DNA from: Auxenochlorella pyrenoidosa
Lineage: Eukaryota > Chlorophyta > Trebouxiophyceae > Chlorellales > Chlorellaceae
Assembly (NCBI GenBank): GCA_001430745.1
Contig: KQ481961.1
Span: 76,925-92,359, forward strand
Length of the DNA: 15,435 nt
Reading direction: 5' to 3'
Below the pieces are notes generated by a model that had not been told where the DNA came from, did no database searches, and saw only the letters and a list, made by a program, of their open reading frames with translations. Positions 1 through 9,700 of the stretch are shown one piece after another; positions within the stretch are counted from its first letter, which is position 1; each line of letters starts with the position of its first letter. A program made the translations under genes and the position numbers.

Positions 1-183
1 CGCCGGGCTCGTGGGACGCACACAACCGACTGAGCAGGGTACAGCGTGGACAGCCGCCAGGGGCGCCAGGGCTGGCTGCCGGGCAGAGGGGGGCCATGGG
101 GCACAGAGCGGTCAGGCCATCCAGGTGAAGGCACGTCCTTGACAACTGTCGACCCCACTGCCTGAGCCGCCGGGCCCACTTGC

Positions 184-1542
184 CTCGCTGTAGGGGAAGA
201 AATAGGCGTCGACGCCGGCCACAGGGAACACAGAGATGACCTCTGCCTTCTCGCAGCCCTCGTTCTGGGTCACGTGCAGCTGGCCTGCGTAGAGGGCATC
301 GCGGAGGGAGGCACTCGTGTTGCCGAACGACCCGCCAGGGGCTGGCGACACCTGCTCGCATGCCGCCCCACACGTGAAACATTTTTCTGGTCGAAAACTG
401 GGAGGCGCTCCCAGTGGGGGTGCAGCCCGTGGCCGTCCCAGCCCGTGCAGGCAGGGGCCGCCGGCAGCAGGCAAGCCACCCGTGCGCACCGGGCGGGAAC
501 ACGGCAAAGCCGGGGTTGCCCACATTCGTGGCGGTGTTCTCAGTCACGTTGGTCAGGGTGCCGTTGTTGTACACCACGCTGTGGGTCACAGCGCCTGCGC
601 AAGCACCCGGGGCCGGGGAGGGGCGGTGAGGGCTTGGGCACGCAGCCCGGCGTGCGGCCCCGCTTGTGTCGCCCAGCACACACCCCAGCTGGTGCCAGCC
701 CAGGGAGTGGCGCAGTGCTGCCGCTTGCCAGCCGGAAGAGACCCTGTGCTGGGCTGCGGCGTCGTTCAAGGAGACTTGAGCCATCCCGCCTGCAAGAGCC
801 GCTCATAGAACCCACCGGTCACGGTGAATGCAAACTCGGCGTGGGGGTGGATGTGGGGCTGCAGGATGGTGCAGGGGTCCAGAGTGATCTGCAGGGGACA
901 GGGGAAGCCTTGGCAGGGGGGGCGGTCGGGTGCATGCAGGGCCGGCAGCATGCCTTGGGTTTGTACCAGGCAGCGGCAGGCGGCGCTGCACGTAGTGCCA
1001 GCTGGTCGCGCCGTACTGCCACATTCGCGTCCGCAGGCACTCTGCCCCCTGCGGCGAGCCGGCCTCGCTCCCCCGCCTGCCAAGGGCCTGCGACACCAGG
1101 AGCTCCTGCCAGAGCCACCCTCCCTGCGAGGCTCTCACGTGCAGGGCGGCCATCTTGGCCAGGCCCAGGCCAAAGCCTGCGCCGGCCTCATCGTTGCCGG
1201 TCACAAGGCGGAGCTCGGCGCCGGGCAGGGAGATGGCAGGGGTGTTCTTGAAGGTGTTGATGAAGCTGGAGGCATCGCCTGCAAGTCCAGAAGGCCAAAT
1301 TTGTTGCAGGAGAACGGCTGGCAGGTGCACGCTGCAGGGGACCTGGCAGGCAGGGGGCGTAGCGGCAGGCAGGCTCTGTGCCAGCCAGCCAGCGACTGCG
1401 GCGTGCCAGACCGCAAAGACTGCGGCACAATTGAGGCCCATACAGATGCAAGAAGCTCACCAGTGTACACAGCAGCCTGGGCGGGGCTCAGGCTGGCCAG
1501 CAGGGCTGCCAGGATGACAGCAGCGGCAGCAAAGCGAGCCAT
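184..1542 (-). CDS. Germin-like / spherulin-type secreted cupin, six exons, 3' end unresolved
   Basis: Exons on the minus strand are 1542-1461, 1278-1139, 1048-992, 888-816, 594-490 and 284-184, giving 186 residues before any stop. Residues 1-23 form a signal peptide (MARF, hydrophobic Ala/Leu core, SPAQA cleavage site), so the protein should be secreted or wall-bound. The germin box HxHx3Ex6G is exact at H105, H107, E111 and G118, with the Gly codon split by an intron. The second cupin motif, PxGx2Hx3N, is rebuilt across the next intron (P151, G153, H156, N160). The four metal ligands H105, H107, E111 and H156 are therefore present. Family members bind Mn or similar metals and include oxalate oxidase and superoxide dismutase activities; which applies here cannot be told. 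All five introns are GT-AG. The last exon either reads on to a TGA at 114-112, or is spliced at GAG|GCAAGT (183-178) or GCAA|GTGGGC (179-174) toward an exon near or beyond the left edge. A normal cupin C-terminus is missing, so I favour continuation. Confidence 0.82.
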
Positions 1543-1620
1543 GGTGCGCACCAACAGGTCTGGGCGTAGGCTACTGTAGACAATAAGAGGTGGAAATACG
1601 AGTTTTCGCACACTCGCAGC

Positions 1621-1630
1621 GCTTTTATAT
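1621..1630 (-). promoter_or_regulatory. TATA box of the cupin gene
   Basis: The minus strand reads ATATAAAAGC here, a near-consensus TATA box, about 80 bases upstream of the ATG at 1542-1540. Initiation about 30 bases downstream would leave a 5' UTR of roughly 50 bases. This favours the signal-peptide ATG over in-frame upstream codons that would lie in or before the TATA box. The transcription start is inferred. Confidence 0.6.
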
Positions 1631-2610
1631 GGGCCAAAAATCACATAACGCGTCTGCAGCTGGCTCGGGAGCTGGCAGGACAGCAGATTCTCGTGGCCCC
1701 GCCACTTGCCGGTACACCACACAACCGGCCGCTTGCCACTGGCGAGCGCCCCAGGCCGCCAGATGTCACTCATCGTGAGCCTGAACAGCCTTAGATGGCA
1801 TGGAAATCATTCCTTTGATGCGCAGAGGGTGTGGACCTGGGCGCACGGCTTGCAGGGGTCAGGCAGGGGGCAGCTCCTCTGGCACGTCACGCCGACGCCG
1901 GGTGCCGCCATAGCGTGCACAGCAGGTTGTGCTCACGCCGGGTTTGCTGCCCTATCGCGTAGTTCTTCTGTCAATTGTTCTTGATGGCGAGCACCGACCT
2001 CGGATCGAGGCTCGCACCCGCGCATTATGGACATTGCTAAGGACAGTCGTGAAGTGCGGACAACGACAGGAGCCCTGCCGACCTGCCGAAGCCTCAGTGC
2101 GTTGAAAAGTCGCAAACTGAGCTCGGGAGGCTGACACGGGAAAGGAAAAGGGAACCCAAGCTGCAGGTTGCAACAATCAGGGAGGCGCGGCAGGCGCTTG
2201 CTTGCCAAGGCAGCGGCAGTCACTGCCAATGGGTTGTCCCAAGTTTGAGTTCCCTCAGCATGGTTGACAGCAACCGTAACTCTTCTGCAGCAGCTGTTCC
2301 CTTAGTTCTGCAGGACGCACACGGCGCTGTGCACAGGGGGGGGGGGCAGGCGTGGTGAGCAGCATTCCTGCGGGAGTGGGATTTGAATATCAGGAGTACA
2401 GGGTTCGAAGAGTGCTCATGTAACACATGCATCATCATGAATTCCGAGGCGGCTGCAAACTGTGAAGCCCCACCGCCAATTGAGCAGTAACGCAGCTGCT
2501 CAAGGCACCGCTGCGCTGCTGCCGCTGCCGCCACCCCAGCAGGCACAGCATCTCTTTGTTTGAGCGCGAAACTGTCGAATCTGGGCTCTGCACTCGGGCA
2601 GATCGCTCAC
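1631..2610. other. Divergent intergenic region between the cupin and P450 genes
   Basis: About 1 kb separates the TATA box of the minus-strand cupin gene from the ATG of the plus-strand P450 gene. I see no conserved coding sequence on either strand; short frames here have no recognisable motif. It contains a run of about eleven G at 2335-2346. It must hold both promoters, but no TATA box is visible for the P450 gene. The P450 frame stays open upstream to a TTG at 2560, so a slightly longer N-terminus is not excluded. Confidence 0.5.
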
Positions 2611-5600
2611 ATGTCCGAGCTGTTGACTGGGAGCGCTCTACCCGCTTGGGTGGACGCCTCCCTGTTTCTTGGGCTGCTCTGCATCGCCGTCTCGGCACTG
2701 TTTCTCACCCTAGGGCGCACGGAAGACTTCTGCAAGGCAGGGGATGCCGCGGCAGGCTGCGGCCAGGCACCGCTGCCGCCTCCGCTGGTGCCCGGGCTTC
2801 CGCTGCTGGGCTCGGCCCTCGCCCTGGGCGCTGGTGGAGCGGCCTTTCTCACCCGCTGCCGCGAGCAGGTGGGGTCTGAAACTGCAGACACTGCGCCTGT
2901 GCATTGGCTGCCTGGCGCGCCGCGCCACAAGGGCTTTGCAGGGTGCTGTGGATGTCGAGCATTTTCGGTTGCTTGAAGTGGCCTGGTCGCTGCTGCCCTG
3001 CGCGGCCCCCCTGCCCTAAGAAACATACACACACGCACACACACACACCATTCCGGCTGGCGCGCAGCATGGCGACGCCTTCACGCTGCGCCTGCTTTCC
3101 CAGCGCATGACGTTCGTGTTCTCTCCCCCCGCCCTGGAGCGCTACTTCACAGCCCCCGACAGCGAGCTGACCTTTGGGCCGGCGGTGCAGCAGGCAAGGT
3201 GGCGTCTGCAGCAGGGCGGGCGCCCAGCCTTCAGCATGTGGATTCCATGGCTGGCATGCAGCAGGCAGCCACCCGGCTGACCTGCAGAGGCTCGTGTGTG
3301 CGGCATGGGGCCTGTCCGAGGCGCAGTTATTGTCGCCGCTGGTCTGTGCCGCCTGCATCCCCTGCAGCGTGTGTCGCCCGCCCCCACCCCCACCCGCACC
3401 CTCCCCCCACGGCTGCCCTGCTGGCTGCAGTTCACGCACCGGGTGTTTGGCCTGCCCCCCCGGCACTTCTTCAGCAGGCACACCACAATGCTGCAGGCGA
3501 GGCGAAGCAAGAGGGGGTTGGTCAAGGGTGAACACGTGGGGCACAGGAGCTGCACTGCAGCCTGTGCTGCAGCGCTGCCTCCGCCTCGCTACCACAGCCC
3601 CTGCTGCGCAGAACACCTCAGCACAGCAGCCGCCTCCCTCGGGGGTACGCCCGGCGTCCGTGCTGAGCGAGTGCCGCTCGCGACCTCCCCAGAGCCGAAA
3701 GCCAGATGCCGAAAGCTTTGCTCGTGCCGCTGCAGGCGCTGCGCCACCTGCTGGTGCCTGCGACGCTGCCGCAGCACACGGCGCGCCTGCTGCGCCTGCT
3801 GTTGGCCCGCCTCCAGCGCTGGCCGGCCCCTGGTCAGCTAGAGCTGGTGGGGGAGCTAAGGAGCCTGGTGTTCGAGGCCTCTGTGGGCGCCCTGTTTGGC
3901 GAGCGTTTCCTGTGGGGAGACGGGCCCGAGGGAAGCGCCAGCGGCAGCAACGGCAGCAGCGACGCTGGCCCGGCATCCGCTGCAGCAGCGGCCGCGGCGG
4001 CGCGGCTGCAGCAGGCCTTCTTTGCCTTTGAGGAGGGCTTTGAGCTGGCGGCCTCCCCGGTGCCGCACCTGTTCCAGCCAGCATTCCTGGCGGCGCGGCG
4101 CCGCCTCGTGGCAGCCCTCAGGTGGGGCGCTCCCGCATTCGCTCCTCGACAGCCCCCCTCCCTGGCTGTCCCTGCTGCACCGCGTCTGCCCCGCTGGCAG
4201 CCCACGCCAAGCCTCCTGCCACGGCCTGCTGCACATGCTGCCGCCTGGCCCGCGCCTGTTGTGCTGCTGCAGGCGGTCCTTCCAAGCAGGGCACTTCAAG
4301 GGAACAGTGGCAGGGGGCCTCATCGAGGTGAGGCGGGTGCCAGAGCATACCCTGGGATCTGCCTGCCTCAAGGAACTGGCAGCAGCGCGGCTGGCGCCGC
4401 TCGCTCTGGCGTGCGGCGACCATGCTGTGCGCTGCCGCACCCGTGTGCCTCGCCACCGCTGCCGCAGAGAGCTGGCACCCAGCGCTGGCTCGGCCTGCAC
4501 CGCTGGCAGCCTGCCTGCGCCCACACCCTCTGACCCTCTCCTGCCCGGCCCCCCTTCCCCCCTGCAGGCCTGCGGCCTGCCCGACCGCTTCGTGCCCAAC
4601 ATGCTGCTGGCGGTGCTGTGGGCCTCACAGGCCAACGCGGTGCCCACTGCCTTCTGGTCGTTGGGATTCCTGCTGCTCCCGGAGAACAGGGAGCACATGC
4701 AGGCGGTTAGCGACGAAGCCGCAGCAGCAGTGCGGGCAGCCGGAGCGCAGCAGCAGGAGCAGCAGCAGCAGCAGGGGCCTGGGGCAGGGCCTCTGCTCAC
4801 CGAGTCGCAGCAGCAGGCGCTGGTGGCGCTGGCGTGTGACCGGCGGTCGCAGGCGGCTGCTGCTGTGGCAGAGGCCATGCGGCTTAGGAGCTTCAGGTGC
4901 GTGCGGTGCCGGCTGAGCCGTTGGGTTCTGTCTTTCAGGCCTTGAAAAAGGTATAGGTGCTGTTCAGTTGGTGGGTTGCTCCTCCCGACCAGCCTGCCGT
5001 GATCGCTGAGGCTGGAACTTCCTCCCTGCACAACAATGTGGCTGGCCCTGTGCAGCATCGACGTCCGCATTGCAGCAGCCGACTGCGTGCTGCCTTGCGG
5101 CGGTGGCCCCGAGCCGGACAGCGCGGGGGCGGGCGTGTTGGTGCGCAAGGTGAGGCCATGCCCATTGTGACCGGCCTGGTGTCCAGCTTTACCTTTTGCT
5201 TTTGCTGGATGTGTGCCGAGTGTGGATCACCATGCCGCCAGCACAGTGGTGGGAGCGTGCTGTCCCTGCTCACGAGCAACTTCAGGTACCCTCTGCCTCT
5301 GCTTTGCCTTGCCTGCCGGGACCGCAGGCCTGCGCAACGGGAAGGCCATGCTGCAAGCCGCTCCGGCTCAGCCCTCTGCCCCCCTCCCTGCCCTGCCCCC
5401 TGTTGGCATGTAGGGCGATGTCGTAGCGATCTCTCCCTACGCGTCGCACCTGGACCCTCGGCTGTACCCCCAGCAGCCTGCCGCCTTCAACCCCCGCCGG
5501 GAGGGCATGCAGCTGGGCGGCAGCGCCGCGCCGCACGCGGCTGTTGTTGGCGTGGGCGGTGTGCCGGGGCTGTCGTTCGGCGGCGGAAAGTACAGGTGGG

Positions 5601-6046
5601 CCGGGAGCCAGGCCCTGCTGCAGCCCCCGACAGTCTTCTGCTGCGCTGCGATGGCATGACGACCAGACTGAAGGGCGGAGCTGTCCCTCGGTGTCTGTCC
5701 CTGTGCTCGTGGCGTTGGACAGCTGGCCCTGGATTCGCCCAAGGCGCCCGCTCCAACCCCTGCCCGCAGGTGCCCGGGGCGCTACTTTGCCGAAGCAGAG
5801 CTCTCCCTCGTCACCTCCCTGCTCCTGCTGCTCTTCGACTGGCAGCTGCTGCCGGGCACGGGGGGTCCGGCAGCAGGCAGCGGCGCAGCAGGCACAGCTG
5901 GCACAGCGGGCACAGCATCAGGGCTGCGCACAGCCCCGCCTGGCGACCCAGCCGGCCTGCTGCCGCCACCAAACCTGCGAAAGCTCGTGGGCATCAAGGT
6001 GCCCGCAGGGCCTTGCTGGGTGCAGTGCAGCCGGCGAGCTTTGTAG
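2611..6046 (+). CDS. ER-anchored cytochrome P450, CYP7/CYP8-like
   Basis: Exons are 2611-2868, 3068-3193, 3431-3496, 3736-4121, 4273-4327, 4568-4896, 5056-5149, 5414-5595 and 5770-6046 (TAG at 6044-6046), about 590 residues. A hydrophobic anchor (about residues 14-33) is followed by the proline-rich hinge PPPLVPGLPLLG usual in microsomal P450s. The I-helix segment VLWASQANAVPTAFW (313-327) closely resembles that of CYP7 sterol hydroxylases, as does VVAISPYASHLDPRLYP after the K-helix. The ExxR motif is E399-R402. The heme loop FGGGKYRCPG has ligand C500, its codon neighbourhood split by intron 8. CYP7/CYP8 proteins act on sterols or prostanoids; a sterol- or oxylipin-like substrate is inference only. 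A poly-Gln tract (about 358-366) interrupts the region before the K-helix. Intron 2 (3194-3430) must use a GC donor to keep phase. Intron 3 is ambiguous: donor GC at 3497, or GT at 3521, which would add eight mostly basic residues. Confidence 0.88.
3026..3048 (+). repeat. (CA)n microsatellite in P450 intron 1
   Basis: An alternating AC/CA run with one G interruption lies in intron 1 of the P450 gene (2869-3067), about 20 bases before the acceptor. It is a simple-sequence tract likely to vary in length between strains. Confidence 0.85.
3194..3430 (+). other. GC-AG intron 2 of the P450 gene
   Basis: The exon ends CAGCAG and the intron begins GCAAGG. Exon 3 begins at 3431 in the frame FTHRVFGLPP, which needs phase 0. 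The nearby GT (GCAAG|GTGGCG at 3199) would end in phase 2 and lose that frame, and the only suitable acceptor is TGCAG at 3426-3430. A GC donor is therefore required unless an exon has been missed. Confidence 0.75.
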
Positions 6047-6709
6047 CCTGCAGAGCTGCAGCGAGCGACGCTGAGCCCAAGCCTGCGTGCCCTCAGCTGC
6101 TCCTGCTTCCACGTTGGCTGTGCGGTGCCTGAGCTCGGGGCAATGCTGCCCGCGGGTCACCTGCAGCAACACCACTGCAGCATTGCAACCACCATCAATC
6201 CATGCCGCAAGGGATCCCTTCTCCTAATCCATGTGCACAAGGCACTGGGGGCATGCCTGGTGCGCAGTGGTTGGGAGCCCACTGCGTTGGAAGCACGGCA
6301 GTGAGGAAGCAAGCTTGTTGGTGTGCGGATTGCAGCAGAGCCATGCTAGCATAAGGCCAGCAGAGAAGCCGTTCGAAAGCGAACGGAGTCCTATGCCTCT
6401 CAGGAGGTGTCGGAAGAACCTTGCGATGAAACACACAGTCAATGCAGGGCGATCGGTATGATCAGCAAGCTGAGACTGGGCAAAGACTTTGAGGGCAGCC
6501 CTCGCAGCACGGCGAGCAGGAAGTGGGCGAGGCTTTGCCGCAGCAGCAATCAAGCAGTGCGATCGCATCAGCATTCATAACAGCTGCTATACGTCGCAGA
6601 AGCCCTCTCATAGCGGTCTCCGGCGATCTCCAAGCTTCTGCAGCTCCAACGCAACTGAGCGACTGGCAGGAAGCAAGGGACAGGGGGCTGCGATCGTGAG
6701 GCGGGCGCG
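6047..6709. other. Spacer between P450 and proteasome genes
   Basis: This holds the P450 3' UTR and the promoter of the proteasome gene. I see no conserved coding sequence. No TGTAA polyadenylation signal is visible behind the P450 stop, so its 3' end is not located. The right half is less GC-rich and has four GCGATC motifs (6449, 6559, 6623, 6690) and a perfect short inverted repeat at 6369-6386. No TATA box is evident. Confidence 0.5.
6369..6386. repeat. Short perfect inverted repeat (7-bp arms, AAAG loop)
   Basis: CCGTTCG and CGAACGG flank AAAG. It lies about 320 bases after the P450 stop and 320 before the proteasome ATG. It could be a 3' UTR stem-loop or a dyad protein site, or may simply be chance. 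Confidence 0.5.
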
Positions 6710-9700
6710 ATGTTTCGCAACCAGGCAAGAGGGCTCGCGGGGGCTGATCAGCTTGTGGCAGAGGCTTTCAGCGGCGCTGGGCTCCCTCTGGCACGTTTCT
6801 ATGAGCCATGCGTGCATGTCATTCCGGACGTAGCGCTGCTCAGCCTTATTTGATGCGGCCTTCCGCCTCCGCCACCCGCCGCCACCCTCCGCCACCCTCG
6901 ACACTCCTGCTTTCGCTGCCTCGCTGGACCCCCGCCCTGCAGTATGACCAGGATGTGACGACCTGGAGCCCGCAGGGCCGCATCTTCCAGATCGAGTATG
7001 CCATGGAGGCGGTCAAGCAGGGCAGCGCCGCGGTGGGGCTCAAGGTGGGTGCACTGCTGCTGCCGCCCTCCCTCGCCTCTACTGCCAACCTGCATCCGAC
7101 CAAATGTCGCGCTGCTGCGCCTGGCGAGCAGGCAACGGGCGGCAGGGTGACCATGCACGTTGGCTGTCGCCAGAGGCGACGCAGCCGGTTGGCCTCCATC
7201 CATGTCGTGCAGAGCGGGGAGCACGCTGTGCTGGCCACCATCAAGCGAGCACCCAGCGACCTGTCCTCTTACCAGCGCAAGGTGCGACCGGCTGGCTTGC
7301 CGCCTTGCCTTTCCCTGCTTCGCGCCCTGCTGTCGCCACTGGAACCGCACAAGACCCCTGCCGTCTCCAGTCGCATGCGTCTGCACGCATGCTGCCCTGC
7401 ACCACAGCCGCCGCTGCCCAGCGCCAGCCCCCCGCGTGCCCCACCCGGGAATCATGCGAGGCACGCAGCGTCCGCCCCGACCGGTGCCGCGCCCCCGCAC
7501 GCCTGGCCCATCGTGCATGCACCCAATACATCCTGTTCTGGCCTGGCAGATCTTCAAGATTGACGACCACATGGGGATCGCCATCTCCGGCCTCACCGCC
7601 GACGGCCGCATCCTGTGCCGCTACATGCGCAACGAGTGCCTGAACCACAGGTGTGTACGGCGCAGCCTGCGCGGGCGCGGCGAAGGGGAGCCCTGCTCAG
7701 CTCGGTCATGCCGGCAAGGTGCCCCCCGCCGCCTAATGAATGCGCGCGGGCACCGCCGCCGGTGCCATAAGGCCCGCGGGCGTCTCCTGCCAAACCCCCT
7801 TGCCCCCCTCCCCCTGCCTTTCTTCCAGGTTTGTGTACGACTCGCCCATGCCGCTGGGCCGGCTGGTGCGCCAGGTGGCCGATAAGGCGCAGCTGGGCAC
7901 GCAGCGCAGCTGGAAGCGGCCCTACGGGGTGGGGCTCATCGTGGCTGGGCACGACGAGTCGGGTGAGCCGCGGCGCGCCAGCGGTTCGTTGCAGGGTGCC
8001 AGGGTGTGAGCCTCGGGGTTGCCAGGTGCACGTCGGCAGGGCCCCAGGGGGTGTGAGCCACGGCGTGCAAGCTGCGCGCTGGCAGGGTGCCCGGGGTGTG
8101 AGTCACGGTGTGCCAGCTTTGCGTCGGCGGGAGTGGGCGTGGTCGAGGCTTGCCAGTGGTGCGCCGGCAGGGGTGGGGCCTGGCTGTCGCATGCAGCTGG
8201 GGCCGGCCCTGGGGCCTTTACGTCGCATGGCCAGGTGGACGCGCTGGGGCAGCCCTGCAGAGGCTGGAGCCGGCAAGCTTGCCCCCTTGAGGCGGCTGGG
8301 CGGCTGCCCCAACCGGCCGACGGCACCCCGCAGGCCGGCACACCCGGCCCCCAACCCGGCGCCCCTTGCTCAGCGCACCCGCGCCTGCCCCGACTCGCCC
8401 GCCCCTGTCCCCCCCCTCGCGGTCTTACCAAAATAAAGTAAAATAAAATTAAAAAAACAGAGGTAAAATCCTTTGCAATCAACAATTCACTGAATCACTC
8501 CTCTGCAGGCCCCCATGTGTTCTACAACTGCCCCAGCGGCAACTACTATGATTACAAGGCGTTTGCCATGGGGGCGCGCTCGCAGGTGGGCGGGTGGCGC
8601 CGGGATTGGGCAGACATGCATCAGCAGTGCGGGGCACGCTGGCAGGCAGGCGCCGCCGGGGTGGGGCAGGCATGCAGCAGCTGCGGTGGGGGCGCCGTGC
8701 TGCGGTGGCGCAACGTTCTGTCCTGTGGCACAACAATCTGTTGCGCTCGGCTGTCAGGGCCATGCAGCGAAAGGCGCGCCCTGCCTCCCTGTCTGGGTGT
8801 GGCACTGGCGGGCTGCCTGCCGGCCCAGCGTTGGGCCCCGGGCAGCCCGCCGTTGCGGCACCCGGCTGGGATGCAGGGCGTGCTTTTCGCTGCGTCTGTG
8901 GCCTCCCCTGCGAATGGCCCTCCCCCCGCATCGCCAGCAGCGGCGCCTGCCTGCCAGCAGCGGCTGCCGCATGCGCCTCCTTGGCCCTGCTTTCCACCAG
9001 CAGTCCCTCCTCGGCCCTTCTTCTCCCCCGCTTTCCACACCAGCCCCTCCCTGCCGCTAATCACCACACTGGCTGCCTTCCCTGCAGCTGCTTACCACAC
9101 CGGCTGCCTTCCCTGCAGCTGCTTACCACACCGGCTGTCGTCCCTGCCGCTGCTTACCACACCGGCTGCCTGCCCTGCTGCCCTGCAGGCTGCCAAGACG
9201 TACCTGGAGCGCCAGTTTGAGGGCTTTGCCGGCGCCTCGCTGGACGACCTCGTGAAGCACGCCCTGCACGCCCTGCAGGCCTCGCTGCAGGCAAGCCGGG
9301 AAAGCGGGTGGAGGCTGGCTCACTAACGCTGTGCTTGCTGGCGCGGCCGTGCCTGCCTTGCCTGGGGTTCGCCTGTCAGGATGTGGGTGCCGGCAGGCGT
9401 GCCCAGCATCTGGGCGGGCAAGGGTGCCCGCCTGGCGGCGGGGGACACGACCCCATCGGGTGCACAGCGGCAGGGCCTCGCGTCACTGGCTGCTCGCCAG
9501 AGCCGCCCGCGCCCCACCCCAAAGCCCCCGCCCCAGAAAGTTTGATTTATTCTTTATATTATTATTTTTTGAGGAAGATTTCTTGCTAATTCAACCACGT
9601 GGTGGCTGCAGGACGGCGAGCTGACGGACAAGAACTGCAGCGTGGCGGTGGTGGGCCAGGGCATGCCCTTCACGCTGCTGGAGGACGAGGCGCTGGCGCC

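Noticed and set aside
274..1579. Plus-strand open frames opposite the cupin gene
   Set aside because: They are antisense shadows of the spliced cupin exons, without recognisable domains; the minus strand has signal peptide, cupin motifs and TATA box.
2398..2412. GGGTTCGAA resembling a tRNA B box
   Set aside because: No matching A box, acceptor stem or anticodon arm can be built around it.
1933..2546. Minus-strand frames in the divergent intergenic region as small genes
   Set aside because: No domain, signal or splice-consistent extension is visible, and they overlap the expected promoters.
2560..2610. Upstream TTG-initiated extension of the P450
   Set aside because: The ATG at 2611 gives a typical short lead into the membrane anchor; a TTG start is unlikely for a nuclear gene.
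2849..5148. Long minus-strand open frames of over 400 codons opposite the P450 gene
   Set aside because: They span verified exons and introns alike, show no family motif, and are rich in Arg, Pro, Gly and Ala as expected from the complement of GC-rich coding sequence.
6559..6566. GCGATCGC, the cyanobacterial HIP1 palindrome
   Set aside because: A single octamer in a eukaryotic promoter is no evidence of cyanobacterial origin.
8425..8460. AATAAA-like words in proteasome intron 5 as a polyadenylation site
   Set aside because: Green algae mainly use TGTAA, and the gene clearly continues through exons 6-9 to a conserved end; premature polyadenylation is possible but unsupported.
7963..9190. Regularly spaced repeats that could suggest a CRISPR array
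   Set aside because: Units are contiguous tandem copies without unique spacers, and the setting is introns of a eukaryotic gene.
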